From Hyalangium gracile (GTDB lineage Bacteria > Myxococcota > Myxococcia > Myxococcales > Myxococcaceae): 64,000 bases of DNA. The notes below the pieces were generated by a model. That model searched no databases. It saw only the letters and a list, made by a program, of their open reading frames with translations, and was not told where the DNA came from. A program made the position numbers and the translations under genes. Each line of letters opens with the position of its first letter. Positions within the stretch are counted from its first letter, which is position 1. This document shows positions 37,903 through 49,967 of the stretch, one piece after another. The stretch lies in the NCBI RefSeq assembly GCF_020103725.1, contig NZ_JAHXBG010000015.1:202105-266104 (forward strand), in the 5' to 3' direction.

Positions 37903-40020
37903 CTAGTACTCGACATCGGGCTCGGGGTCCGGCGGGACAGCCGGCCCTGGCTCGGGCCGTCCCTCCAGCGCCTTGGTGCTCTCCAGGCGGGGGAGCACCT
38001 GGGTCTCCATCGCCTCCAGGATGAGTCGGTCATACGGAGCGTCCTCGGCCACCGGCAGCTCCTCGATGAAGCGGGACTGGCGGAGGATGATCCGGGCCCC
38101 ATCCTGGGGGTTGGTGGTGAGCGGATAGGTGAGCGCCAGCTCGTCCTTGGCCCGGGTGACGGCCACGTAGAAGAGGCGCCGCTCCTCCTCCTCCTCCTCG
38201 GGGTTGCGGATGGCCGTGATGAGGGGGAAGCGCCCCTCGGACAGCCAGATGACGAAGACGGCCTTCCACTCCAGCCCCTTGGCCTGGTGGACGGTGGAGA
38301 GCGTCAGGAACTCGTCCGGCTCCTCCCCGGACATGGCGTCCTCGGCGGAGAACTCGGAGACCAGCGCGATCTCCGACAGGAACCGAGGCAGATCCTCGAA
38401 GCGGCCGGCGTACTCGGCCAGCTGGCGGATGTCCTCCTCGCGGCGCTCCTCGGCGACGAACTCGGCCTTGAGGTACTCGCTGTAGCCGCCCGTCAGCACG
38501 TCCTCGATGAGCTGGCCGGGCGTGCGGGCCGCGTCTGGCCGTGTGAGCCGGCCCATCATGGCGGTGAAGCGGTTGAACCCCGCCGAGCCCTTCCGGGGCA
38601 CGTGCCGGCGGACGTCCGGGTGGCCCAGCCGCTCCTGGACGGGCTGCTCCGGGGGCAGCGCCTGGAGCGCGGTCCAGAGCGACTCGGCGGTGGCCTGCCC
38701 CACCCCGGACACCAGCTTGATCACCCGCTTGAAGGCCAGCTCGTCCCCCGGGTTGTGGGCGAAGCGCAGGTGGGCCAGCACATCCTTGATGTGGGCCTGC
38801 TCGAAGAAGCGCACCCCGGAGCGGACCCGGAAGGGGATGCCCCGCTTCGTCAGCTCGAGCTGCAGCTCCATGGAGTGGCTGTGCGCCCGGTAGAGCACCG
38901 CCATCTCCTCCAGGGGTGTCCCCTCCTCGCGCAGTTCCAGCACGCGCTGGGCGACGAACGCCGCCTGCTCGTCCACGTCCTTGGTGGGCACCAGCACCGG
39001 CCTGGCGCCGCTGGGACGCTCCGCGGAGAGCTGCTTGGGGAACTGGCGCAGGTTGAGCGCGATGGAGGCGTTGGCCAGCTGGAGGATCTCCGGCGTGGAG
39101 CGGTAGTTGCGCGTCAGCGGGTACACGCCGCAGCCTGGGTAGCGCTTGGGGAAGTCGATGATGTTGGTGAAGTCCGCGCCCCGAAAGCTGTAGATGGACT
39201 GGCAGTCGTCGCCCACCACCGTCAGGTTCTTGCGCTCCCCCACCAGCAGATCCACCAGGTCTCCCTGGAGCCGGTTGGTGTCCTGGTACTCGTCCACGAG
39301 CACGCACCGGAACCGGTCGACGAGCTGCGTGCGCACCGGGGCGTGCTCGGCCAGCAGCCGCTTGAGGTGCAGCAGCAGATCGTCGAAGTCCATCAGGTTC
39401 ATCTGCTGCTTGCGCTGCTGGAAGCGCAGCGCCACGGCCAGCACCTCCGCCGCCAGCGGCAGGAACTGGGGCCGGTCCTGCACCAGCACCTCGGCCAGCG
39501 AGCGCTGCAGGTTGATGGCCGTGGAGACCAGATCCAGCACCACCTCCGCCCGGGGGAAGCGCCGCTCCTTGGAGATCTTCCGCTCGGCGATGCACGAGGA
39601 CATCAGGTCCCGCGCGTCCTCGCGATCCAGCACCGTGAAGGACTGGGAGAAGCCCAGGTTGTGCGCGAACTGGCGCAGCAGCGCGTGCGCCGCGTGGTGG
39701 AAGGTGCCGCCGAGGATCTTCCGCACGTCCACGAAGCCGCCGGCCAGCTCCTCCACCCGCCGCGTCATCTCTCGCGCGGCCTTGTTGGTGAAGGTGAGCA
39801 GCAGGATGCCCTCCGGAGGCACCCCGCGCTCCAGCAGCCGCGCCACCCGGAACGTCAGCGTGCGCGTCTTGCCCGAGCCCGCTCCGGCGATGACGAGCGC
39901 CGGCCCGTCTCCCGCCTCCACGGCGCGCAGCTGCTCCTCGTTGAGGAGCGCCGCGTAGTCGATCCGCAGGGCGGGCTTCGCCGGAGCAGCGACCTTCAGC
40001 GTGTAGGTGCGCGTGGCCAT
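37903..40020 (-). CDS. UvrD/PcrA-type ATP-dependent DNA helicase
   Basis: A 705-residue SF1A helicase. Motifs: Q motif LNEEQLRAVEAGDGP, Walker A AGAGSGKTRTL (about 43-53), Ia LLTFTNKAAREM, II VDEYQDTN, III DDCQSIYSFRGAD, IV TRNYRSTPEIL, V LSTVHQAKGLEW and VI LFYVAVTRAKDEL. It unwinds DNA 3' to 5' in repair and at stalled forks. The start ATG 40020 gives MATRTYTLKV; a longer open frame upstream is antisense-like and lies inside the next lipoprotein gene. It precedes the Hsp70 gene by 90 bases. UvrD, PcrA and Rep cannot be separated here. Confidence 0.93.
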   Translation of the reverse strand: MATRTYTLKVAAPAKPALRIDYAALLNEEQLRAVEAGDGPALVIAGAGSGKTRTLTFRVARLLERGVPPEGILLLTFTNKAAREMTRRVEELAGGFVDVRKILGGTFHHAAHALLRQFAHNLGFSQSFTVLDREDARDLMSSCIAERKISKERRFPRAEVVLDLVSTAINLQRSLAEVLVQDRPQFLPLAAEVLAVALRFQQRKQQMNLMDFDDLLLHLKRLLAEHAPVRTQLVDRFRCVLVDEYQDTNRLQGDLVDLLVGERKNLTVVGDDCQSIYSFRGADFTNIIDFPKRYPGCGVYPLTRNYRSTPEILQLANASIALNLRQFPKQLSAERPSGARPVLVPTKDVDEQAAFVAQRVLELREEGTPLEEMAVLYRAHSHSMELQLELTKRGIPFRVRSGVRFFEQAHIKDVLAHLRFAHNPGDELAFKRVIKLVSGVGQATAESLWTALQALPPEQPVQERLGHPDVRRHVPRKGSAGFNRFTAMMGRLTRPDAARTPGQLIEDVLTGGYSEYLKAEFVAEERREEDIRQLAEYAGRFEDLPRFLSEIALVSEFSAEDAMSGEEPDEFLTLSTVHQAKGLEWKAVFVIWLSEGRFPLITAIRNPEEEEEERRLFYVAVTRAKDELALTYPLTTNPQDGARIILRQSRFIEELPVAEDAPYDRLILEAMETQVLPRLESTKALEGRPEPGPAVPPDPEPDVEY

Positions 40021-40070
40021 GAGCCTCCGGACTCTAACCCCCGCCCCGCGAGCAGGCAGGGAAAATCCGT

Positions 40071-41762
40071 TCAGTCCCCGCGTGCCGAGAGGGCGGCGAG
40101 CCGAGCGGCCGCCAGGGCACGGACCTCGGGCGACGGATCCCGATCCCTCGCCACCTCCAGCAGCACCGGAGCGAGCCTGGGCAGCTTCGTGCCCACCGCT
40201 CCCAGCGCCTCCGTGCGCTCCTTCACCGCGCTGGTCAGGCGCTCGCGCACCTGCTGATCCCGGCACAGCCGCACGCCCGGGTTCTGCTGGCGCAGCAGCA
40301 GCTCCGCGTCCGCCAGCCGCGCCTCCGAGAGCTTCACCGCGTCCTGGGCCGCCCGCTCGAAGCTGTTGAGGTCCTCCGGAAACTCCGTCGCCTGCTTGCG
40401 CGCCAGCGCGATGGCCTCCGCCGCGAAGCGCGCGTTCTCCGCCGCCGCGCAGAGCTGACGCGCCGACGCCAGCGGCACCCCGCCCTCGGGGGACACCACC
40501 TCTTCCTTCGCCACGCCGTGCGCCCACAGCGCGAGCTGCCGCGCCGCCACCGCCGAGGAGAAGAGCTGCCGGCGCTCCTGGCGGATCTTCACCCAGCGGC
40601 GGAGCACCACCGGATCCGGGTTGTTCGCGTCGAAGGCCCGCTGGTACTCGGTGGCCGCCAGCTCGAGCTGCCCCGTCAGATCCAGCAGCGCCGCGATGGT
40701 GAGGTACACCTCCGCGCTGCTCGCACGCTCGCGCAGGCCCTCCAGCCGCGCCGCCACCTCGTACTCGGCCACGTCGCGCGGCAGGGCGCGCAGCACCGTC
40801 TGCAGGCTCTCCAGCGCGTACTGGCGGATCAGCGGGTTGCGCGCCGTGCGGAAGGCGTTGAGCAGCGGCTCCAGCGCGCGCACCGAGACGTGCTGCCCCA
40901 GCTCCTCCGCCGCCTGCCAGCGATCCAGCGGATCCAGCGCGCCCAGCGACTGCTGCAGATCCGAGAGCTCCCTCAGGTAGAAGTTCACGTACGAGGCCTG
41001 CGCCAGCGGCTCCCGCGAGGCCAGCGCCTCACGCACCGCCCTGGCCCGAGACAGCCGCTTCGGAAAGTCCTCGAGCTGGGGCCCCAGCGGGTGCCCCTTC
41101 ACCTTCGCCTCGGCCTCCTCCAGCAGCCCGGAGACGAGCAGGCCCTCCACCTCCAGATCCAACAGCCGCGCCTTGGCCTTCTCGCGGTGTTGGCCGGCCG
41201 GGAAGTCCCGCAGGTACGCGAAGAGCTTCGTCGCGCCCGAGACCCTTGCCTGCGCGAAGGCCTGATCATCCAGCCGCGCCTCCACCTCCTGCCGCCGGGG
41301 ATCGTCCCCCACCTCGCGCAGGAACGCCGAGAGCCGCTTCGGATCCGCCGAGGTGCTCAGCTCCTTCTGCTCGGCCTCGGTCATCAGCCGCCGGGCCTCC
41401 TCGCGCTGCGAGCCATCCGGGTGGTCCGCCAGGAACTGCCGCCAGACGGCCACCGTGCCCGCCTCCTTCGCGGCGTTGAAGCGCAGCCCCTCCAGCAGCG
41501 AGCTCGCCGCGCGGGCCTGCGGCGCCTCCGGATAGGCCTCCAGGAAGCGCTTGTAGGCCAGCACCGTGTGGAGCTTCTGCGCCCGCGCGAACTCCAGCTC
41601 CTCGATGCGCGCCTCGGCCGGCTCGGCCATGTCGTCCTTCGGGTACTCGCGAAGGAACTCGCGGTAGGCCTCCACCGTGTCCGCGTCCTTGGCGCGCTGG
41701 TACGCCTGGGACGCACAACCCGTGAGAGACAGCAGCACCGCGAGCGCAAGAAGCCTGGGCAT
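40071..41762 (-). CDS. Repeat-rich outer-membrane lipoprotein
   Basis: A 563-residue lipoprotein (LLSLTGC, Cys near 16). Its first third has short helical repeats like TPR or Sel1 units: DADTVEAYREFLREYPKDD, LHTVLAYKRFLEAYPEA, GTVAVWRQFLADHPDG and GATKLFAYLRDFPAGQH, each about 35-50 residues. The middle and end hold HEAT-like helices (HVSVRALEPLLNAFRT...LIRQYALESLQ). No enzyme motif. Such proteins act as scaffolds. Start ATG 41762 fits the signal peptide; the longer open frame upstream is not credible. It lies 50 bases upstream of the helicase on the same strand and divergent from the NlpC/P60-like gene. Confidence 0.75.
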   Translation of the reverse strand: MPRLLALAVLLSLTGCASQAYQRAKDADTVEAYREFLREYPKDDMAEPAEARIEELEFARAQKLHTVLAYKRFLEAYPEAPQARAASSLLEGLRFNAAKEAGTVAVWRQFLADHPDGSQREEARRLMTEAEQKELSTSADPKRLSAFLREVGDDPRRQEVEARLDDQAFAQARVSGATKLFAYLRDFPAGQHREKAKARLLDLEVEGLLVSGLLEEAEAKVKGHPLGPQLEDFPKRLSRARAVREALASREPLAQASYVNFYLRELSDLQQSLGALDPLDRWQAAEELGQHVSVRALEPLLNAFRTARNPLIRQYALESLQTVLRALPRDVAEYEVAARLEGLRERASSAEVYLTIAALLDLTGQLELAATEYQRAFDANNPDPVVLRRWVKIRQERRQLFSSAVAARQLALWAHGVAKEEVVSPEGGVPLASARQLCAAAENARFAAEAIALARKQATEFPEDLNSFERAAQDAVKLSEARLADAELLLRQQNPGVRLCRDQQVRERLTSAVKERTEALGAVGTKLPRLAPVLLEVARDRDPSPEVRALAAARLAALSARGD

Positions 41763-41892
41763 CACCCCACCATTATCCCACCTGTCCAGAAACGGAAAAC
41801 CCAAGCATCGACGCCCGGTTGCCTGGGTGTGTTTTTTGACGACACGGCCTCGTGGAAGGACCATGTAGCACGTGGACTTACAGGGAGGTCTC

Positions 41893-42771
41893 ATGAGGCT
41901 CTTCGCGCTGCTGGCCGGGATGGTGTGGATGACGGGGTGCGCCACGGGTGCCACCGGAGCGCCCCTGGGTGGCCAGCTGGCCTTCGAGAACCTGCGGTAC
42001 CGGCCCGCCACTCCCGCCGCCATGCCGCGAGGCATTCCCGACGAGCCCGAGGAGGCTCCGCCCGCCGTCGCCGAGGCCCCGCCGCCGGCCGAGCCCCGCC
42101 CCGCCGTGGCGAAGCGGCCGACGCCCCCTCCGAGCAAGAAGGCCCCGGCCTCCCGCGAGGCGCGCACCGAGCCGAAGAAGCGCGCCCAGCCCGTGTCCCG
42201 CCCCGTCGCCAATCGGGATGGCCGCGAGCTGGTGGTGGCCACCGCCCGCGCGCTGGTGGGCCAGCCCCAGGTGAGGGTGGGAGGCCGCGCGTACCCCAGC
42301 GACTGCACCGGGCTGGTGGAGGCGGTCTACTCGCAGGCCGGCGTCCCGCTGAAGGGCACGTCCAAGCCGGGAGACAACGGCGTCACCGCCATCTATCGGT
42401 ACGCGCTGAACCACGGCCGCGTCTACAACGGCGGCCGTCCCCTGCCCGGCGATCTCGTCTTCTTCCGGGAGACGTACGATCAGAACCGCGACGGCCGGCG
42501 CAACGACGGGCTCACGCACGTGGGGCTGGTGGATCAGGTGGACGCGGACGGCACCGTCACCGTCATCCACCGCGTGAAGCGCGGCGTGGTGCGCTACCGG
42601 ATGAACCTCTCCAAGCCCGGCGTCGGCAAGGATCCAAGCACCGGCAAGGTGCTCAACGACACGCTGCGCGCCCCGGGCCAGGGCCGGTCCTTCGCCCTCA
42701 CCGGACAGCTCTTCGTGGCCTACGCCAGCGTGCTGCCCTCCTCCAAGCCGGTGGTGGTGGCCCAGCGGTAG
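41893..42771 (+). CDS. NlpC/P60-like cell-wall hydrolase lipoprotein
   Basis: A 292-residue lipoprotein (MVWMTGC, Cys near 15). A Pro/Ala/Lys-rich linker (about 45-115) leads to a C-terminal domain that looks like NlpC/P60 or CHAP cysteine peptidases: YPSDCTGLVEAVY (Cys nucleophile), GDLVFFRET and LTHVGLVDQVDADGTV (His). Also a calcium-like DQNRDGRRND insertion sits before the His, which is not usual. It would cut peptidoglycan peptide bonds in the periplasm. ATG 41893 has GGGAGG 7 bases upstream. Monocistronic by position. Confidence 0.82.
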   Translation: MRLFALLAGMVWMTGCATGATGAPLGGQLAFENLRYRPATPAAMPRGIPDEPEEAPPAVAEAPPPAEPRPAVAKRPTPPPSKKAPASREARTEPKKRAQPVSRPVANRDGRELVVATARALVGQPQVRVGGRAYPSDCTGLVEAVYSQAGVPLKGTSKPGDNGVTAIYRYALNHGRVYNGGRPLPGDLVFFRETYDQNRDGRRNDGLTHVGLVDQVDADGTVTVIHRVKRGVVRYRMNLSKPGVGKDPSTGKVLNDTLRAPGQGRSFALTGQLFVAYASVLPSSKPVVVAQR

Positions 42772-42792
42772 CGGGCCTCACCCCGTCGTCGG

Positions 42793-43287
42793 CTAGGAGG
42801 CCACGCGCTCCGGCTCGTCGGTCAGCGCGACGGCCACCTGGTACACCTCGTTCTTCTTGAAGGGCTTCTTGAGCTCCGTCAGCCCGTGGGCTTGGCCGAA
42901 CTCCCGGCGCATCTCCTCCAGGGAGTAGTCCGAGAAGGCCGAGCACAGGACGACGGGCAGCGAGGGCGCCACCTTGCGCAGGTGCCGCAGCGTCTCGAAG
43001 CCGTTCCAGCCCGGCGGCATGCGGTAGTCCAGGAACACCAGCGAGTAGGGCCGCCCCTCGGCCAGCGCCTGGCGCACCTTGGCGACGCCCTCCCGGCCCT
43101 GGAAGACCGAGTCCAGCTCGAAGCCTGGGTGCGTGGACTTCGTGGAGGGAGGCGCCACGCCGAACAGCGCCTCCTCCAGCCGCGCGAGATCCTCCCACTC
43201 CTGCGCCGGGCCGGGAGTGAGGATCCGGACGAAGTCCTTGTGGATGTCCTCGGAGTCGTCGATCACCAGGATCCGGCGCTTACGCAT
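42793..43287 (-). CDS. Response regulator receiver protein with insertion
   Basis: A 164-residue stand-alone receiver domain. It has ILVIDDSEDIHKDF (acid pair), phosphoacceptor Asp in LVFLDYRMPPGWNG, Ser in VVLCSAFSDYS and Lys in ELKKPFKKNE. Between helix 1 and strand 2 is an extra stretch of about 30 residues (LARLEEALFGVAPPSTKSTHPGFEL). This layout is shared by a subgroup of regulators paired with membrane kinases. No output domain, so it signals by protein contact. It overlaps the histidine kinase gene by 8 bases, and the pair is translationally coupled. Confidence 0.9.
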   Translation of the reverse strand: MRKRRILVIDDSEDIHKDFVRILTPGPAQEWEDLARLEEALFGVAPPSTKSTHPGFELDSVFQGREGVAKVRQALAEGRPYSLVFLDYRMPPGWNGFETLRHLRKVAPSLPVVLCSAFSDYSLEEMRREFGQAHGLTELKKPFKKNEVYQVAVALTDEPERVAS

Positions 43288-45550
43288 GGGATGGCTCGCT
43301 CTGTGCCTGGGGCTTCACAGGGAGCTCCAGCGCGAACGAGGCGCCCTTCCCCACTCCGTCGCTGTGCACGCTCAACGCGCCCCCCAGCTCCTGGGCCGCC
43401 AGCGCGCTGGAGTGCAGCCCGAAGCCATGCCCTCCCTGGCGAGTGGTGAAGCCGCGCTGGAAGATGCGGTGGAGCACCTCCGGTGCGATGCCCACGCCAT
43501 TGTCCCTCACCTCGATACGGACGCGGTCATCCGAGCCGGGGCTCACGCTCACGGTCAGGCGTCGTTCGTGATCGGGAATGGAATCCAGCGCGTGCTTGGC
43601 GTTGCTGATCAGGTTGACCAGGATCATCAGCACCTTGTGCTTCTCGGTCAGCACGTCTGGCACTCCCCCCATGTTCAGCTCCACTTTAACAGAGTGGCGA
43701 CTGAGCGCAGCCTGATTGATGCGCACGGCATCCTCGACCAGCTCCCCGAGCTTCACAGGCTCGATCATCTGCATGGGGAGCTTCGCGTAGTCCTGCTGCA
43801 GCTTGACGATGGCGCCGATGTGCTCGGTGTGTCGGCTGACATCGCCGAGCAGGGTCTGGAGCTCCTGGCGCTGGGCCTGCAAGTGCTGGCCTGTCTTGCG
43901 CAGGAAGGGCAGCGCGTTGCGCCCGCGCGGGTCCTGGGTGACGAAGGCCGACAGCTCGGCCCGGTGCTCCTCCATCAGGTCCACCGTCCGCTCCACGTTC
44001 TCGATCTTCATCGCGGCCAGCCGCTCCTGGGCCACCATCGTGGAGGTCAGCACGCTGTTGAGCACGTTGCCCACGTTGTGCAGCACGTTGGTGGCGATCT
44101 CCGCCCGTCCCACCTGCCGGGCCGTCTCCACGAGCTGCCGGTGGACGTCCGTGAGCTCCTGGGTGCGCTGCACCACCCGCTGCTCCAGCCCCTCGTTGGC
44201 CTGCCGCAGGGCCTCCTCGCGCCGCTGGACCTCCTGGGCCATCAGGCGGAAGGCGCTGGCCAGCCGCCCCAGCTCGTCGTCCCGCGAGGACTCCAGGGAG
44301 ACCTTGAAGTCGCCGGCCGCCACCTGATCCGTGGCCTGGGTGAAGGCCACCAGCGGACGGGAGATCTGCTGCCGCAGCACCCAGGACATGATGGCGAGCT
44401 CCACCAGCAGCGACACCAGGCCGAACATCAGGACATAGCGCGCCACCCCGAAGGCATCCGAGGAGACCACGTGCTCGGGCTGCACCGTGACGAAGTTCCA
44501 GTGGGGCCCGCGCAGCCGCGCCGCGGCCAGGTACTCGCCATGGTCCTTCAGCTCCACGCCGATCTGGTCGGGCGGCCGGGCCTTCACCGCCTCGAAGATG
44601 GCGCGCAGGTGGGCGCGCTGCTGCTCGGAGCCCCCCTGCTCGAAGACCTCCTCCGGCTTCCGGGTGTCGCTCAGGATGTTGTAGGGCTCCACGCCGCCCT
44701 TCACCCGCAGGTGCGGGTGGGCGATGAGCAGGCCATCGTCGCGGAACAGGAGGTTGTAGGCCTGCGGCAGGTGGATGTTGAGGGTCCGGACCATCAGCTC
44801 GTCCAGGAGCACGTCATGGGAGATCGTCCCGATGTGGCGGCCGCCCACGTCCACGGGCGTGACGACCGTCACCATCCAGGTCCGGGTGGGCACGTCCTCG
44901 AAGATGCCCGTCCAGGCCGGCTTCCGCTGGGGATTGTTCTCGGGCAGGCCCAGCGTGAAGTACTCCTGGTTCAGGATCGAGAAGGTGGGCTCGAGCTCGA
45001 GGAAGTAGTTGGGCGCCGCCGGGAAGTACCCCACCAGGGTCCCCTCCGGCAGCATCACGCCGGTGCTGACGAAGCGGACATGGTAGGCCGGGCCGTACTG
45101 GCTCACCATGTCGTAGGCGGCCAGGGTCCGGCGGCGGAAGTCGGCATCGTCCTTCACGCCCCGGGGTATGTAGACGCCCGGCTGCTTCGTTCCGTCGAAG
45201 CCCTCGCGCCGGTTGCGGATCGTCCCATCCGGCTGGCGCGTGAAGAGGCTGTCGAAGCGCGGGTTGGGGTCCTGCTCGAGCCAGGCCTGGAACCGCTCCT
45301 CCAGGGCCTTCGCCATGCGCGCATGGTTGTCCTGCGCGAGGACGAAGATGACCTCCTCGCGCTGGCTGTGGTCCGTGACGGCCCGCTCCAGCTGCGAGAG
45401 GGCCTCGGTGCGGAACGAACGGAAGATGTGGAAGTAGCTGACGAGGGTGGTGAGGGCGATGATCACCCCGACGCGCACGCCCATCTTGATGAGCGTGGAG
45501 CGAGCCAGGGAGGAACGAGCACGAGGAGCGGTGACAGGCGAGGTGGACAT
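43280..45550 (-). CDS. Membrane sensor histidine kinase (Cache-type sensor, HAMP)
   Basis: A 756-residue kinase. An N-terminal helix (about 24-43), a large periplasmic sensor region (about 45-365, Cache-like, with YFLELEPTFSILNQEYFTL and GRHIGTISHDVLLDELM), a second transmembrane helix (about 367-392), HAMP (RPLVAFTQATDQVAAGDF), a coiled coil, and a dimerisation/phosphotransfer region with the unusual H-box IATNVLHNVGNVLNSVLT (His near 487). The ATPase domain has NLISNAKHALDS, DNGVGI and HGFGLHSSALA. The LHNVGN H-box matches a minority class of kinases. Its partner is the overlapping receiver. Signal unknown. Confidence 0.9.
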   Translation of the reverse strand: MSTSPVTAPRARSSLARSTLIKMGVRVGVIIALTTLVSYFHIFRSFRTEALSQLERAVTDHSQREEVIFVLAQDNHARMAKALEERFQAWLEQDPNPRFDSLFTRQPDGTIRNRREGFDGTKQPGVYIPRGVKDDADFRRRTLAAYDMVSQYGPAYHVRFVSTGVMLPEGTLVGYFPAAPNYFLELEPTFSILNQEYFTLGLPENNPQRKPAWTGIFEDVPTRTWMVTVVTPVDVGGRHIGTISHDVLLDELMVRTLNIHLPQAYNLLFRDDGLLIAHPHLRVKGGVEPYNILSDTRKPEEVFEQGGSEQQRAHLRAIFEAVKARPPDQIGVELKDHGEYLAAARLRGPHWNFVTVQPEHVVSSDAFGVARYVLMFGLVSLLVELAIMSWVLRQQISRPLVAFTQATDQVAAGDFKVSLESSRDDELGRLASAFRLMAQEVQRREEALRQANEGLEQRVVQRTQELTDVHRQLVETARQVGRAEIATNVLHNVGNVLNSVLTSTMVAQERLAAMKIENVERTVDLMEEHRAELSAFVTQDPRGRNALPFLRKTGQHLQAQRQELQTLLGDVSRHTEHIGAIVKLQQDYAKLPMQMIEPVKLGELVEDAVRINQAALSRHSVKVELNMGGVPDVLTEKHKVLMILVNLISNAKHALDSIPDHERRLTVSVSPGSDDRVRIEVRDNGVGIAPEVLHRIFQRGFTTRQGGHGFGLHSSALAAQELGGALSVHSDGVGKGASFALELPVKPQAQSEPSHA

Positions 45551-45560
45551 CGCGATCCAA

Positions 45561-48335
<2,775 letters not shown>

Positions 48336-48581
48336 GACGAGCTCCTGACGCTCCAGCTCGCTCTCCACGAGCGGCGAGCGACAGGCTCGCCACCGGGCCA
48401 GAGGAGCGGGAAGGTTCAGGATGGTGCGCCTGGGCAGCCCACGCTGTAAACACAACAAACGGATCCGCGCGCGCCGCTCATCTGGTGAGAATGGACCCTG
48501 GGTCCGCAGCGCACCCGATGACACCCTCGATGGAATTCTTGCGCCTGGACACCTCTGTCGAGGCCTCGGAAGCCTTGACAA

Positions 48582-48609
48582 CGGGCCCGGCTACCAGGAG
48601 CCGGGCCCG
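48582..48609 (-). terminator. Strong hairpin after the glycosyltransferase gene
   Basis: CGGGCCCGGCT pairs with AGCCGGGCCCG (11 bp, loop ACCAGG) 12 bases after the glycosyltransferase stop. On the minus strand it is followed by TTGTC, a weak T tract, so termination efficiency is uncertain. The rest of 48336-48620 holds the likely promoter of the propeller gene and nothing else that I recognise. Confidence 0.5.
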
Positions 48610-48620
48610 GGACTTCGACT

Positions 48621-49799
48621 TCAGGAGGCGCGGGCGGTGCGATCCCACGCCGCCTTCTGCGCGTTGCGCAGGAAGCGCCAGAAGCCCACGACGATGGCCA
48701 GGTTCATCGTCACGAAGTAGTAGGCCATGGAGGCGATGCGGCGCCCCGTGCCCTTGAGCACGCCCGCCTTTCCCAGGTACGCCAGCGCGTAGAACATCAC
48801 CTGGGTGAAGAGCGTCAGCCGGTAGAAGACGCTGTCGAGCAGGAACAGGTTGGCCAGCAGCGCCGCCGCCATCAGCGCCGGAGCGCACCAGCGCAGCAGC
48901 TTGTGGGACCAGAAGGCGAACGAGGCGAAGCCCGCCGTGGGCAGCAGCAGCCCGGGCACCATCTTCAGGCTCTGGAAGTTGCCCGCCGCGATGCGCGCCC
49001 GGCGACCGAACTCCTTGCCGTAGTCCTCCGTCGTCTCCTCGTGCGCCACGGCCTCGGCCTCGTAGACGACCTTGTAGCCCTGCTCGAGGATGCGCAGCGG
49101 GATGACGAAGTCATCCACGATGGTGGACGGCGGCAGCTGCGTGAAGAGCGTGCGGCGGATGGCGTACAGCCCGCCGTTGGCCCCCACCACCGCGCCCCGC
49201 TTGCCCTCGTAGAACTTGATGAGGGACTCGTAGTTCCAGTAGGCGCTCTCCTCGTAGTCCTTCTTCGTCGGGTTGTAGAGCCGCAGCTTGCCGCAGACGG
49301 CGCCCACCTCCGGATCCTCGAAGTGGCGCACCAGCGCCTGGATGGCCTCGGGCTCGATCATCGTGTTGGCGTCCGAGAGGACGATGATCTCCCCCTGGGC
49401 CGAGGGGATGCAGCGGTTGAGCACCGTCGTCTTCCCCGCGCGCGGCGCCGGAGACAGCCGCACCCGCGGATCGGCGCACTGGCGGACGATCTCGTCCGTG
49501 CCGTCCGTGGAGCCGTCCGAGCCGATCAGCACCTCGAAACGCAGGGCCGGATACTTCAGCGCCAGACTGTTCTCCAGCTTCTGCCGGATGCAGCTCGCCT
49601 CGTTGTAGGCGGCCACCACCAGGCTCACCGAGGGCACGGACGACGCCTTGGACTCGCGGCGCCGGCCCTCCCCTGCCTTCATGCTCCGGAGGTTGTGGAA
49701 GACCTGGGCCACACCCTCCATGGCGAATAGACACAGTGGGTAGAAAAAGTACGTGTGCAGCAGCAGCAAGGCCGCGCACCAGAAGAAGACCTCCGCCAT
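48621..49799 (-). CDS. Family 2 glycosyltransferase, membrane-bound
   Basis: A 392-residue enzyme. One N-terminal transmembrane helix (residues 2-25), a GT-A domain with VSLVVAAYNEASCI, IGSDGSTDGTDEI (about 93-105), IIVLSDANTMIEPEAIQ (metal-binding Asp), IVDDFVIPLRI (catalytic Asp region) and GRRARIAAGN, then about four C-terminal helices. The layout resembles processive or exopolysaccharide-type synthases such as IcaA/BcsA-like GT2 proteins, but acceptor and sugar are unknown. It begins 169 bases after the zinc-ribbon gene on the same strand. Start ATG 49799 gives MAEVFFW with GGAGGCGAGG upstream. Confidence 0.88.
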   Translation of the reverse strand: MAEVFFWCAALLLLHTYFFYPLCLFAMEGVAQVFHNLRSMKAGEGRRRESKASSVPSVSLVVAAYNEASCIRQKLENSLALKYPALRFEVLIGSDGSTDGTDEIVRQCADPRVRLSPAPRAGKTTVLNRCIPSAQGEIIVLSDANTMIEPEAIQALVRHFEDPEVGAVCGKLRLYNPTKKDYEESAYWNYESLIKFYEGKRGAVVGANGGLYAIRRTLFTQLPPSTIVDDFVIPLRILEQGYKVVYEAEAVAHEETTEDYGKEFGRRARIAAGNFQSLKMVPGLLLPTAGFASFAFWSHKLLRWCAPALMAAALLANLFLLDSVFYRLTLFTQVMFYALAYLGKAGVLKGTGRRIASMAYYFVTMNLAIVVGFWRFLRNAQKAAWDRTARAS

Positions 49800-49967
49800 C
49801 ACCCTCGCCTCCGCGCTCCCAGCGCTTCGAGTCCGAGCGGGGATGAGCAAGGGGCGTGCCGCCGCGGCAGGAGCCCTCTTCCCTCGGAGAACGTCCGCTG
49901 CCGGTCGATCCGAGGCGTGTGAAGCTGAACTTTCTCCAGCCTCGAGAGGAGGGAGACTGAAAGCCTG

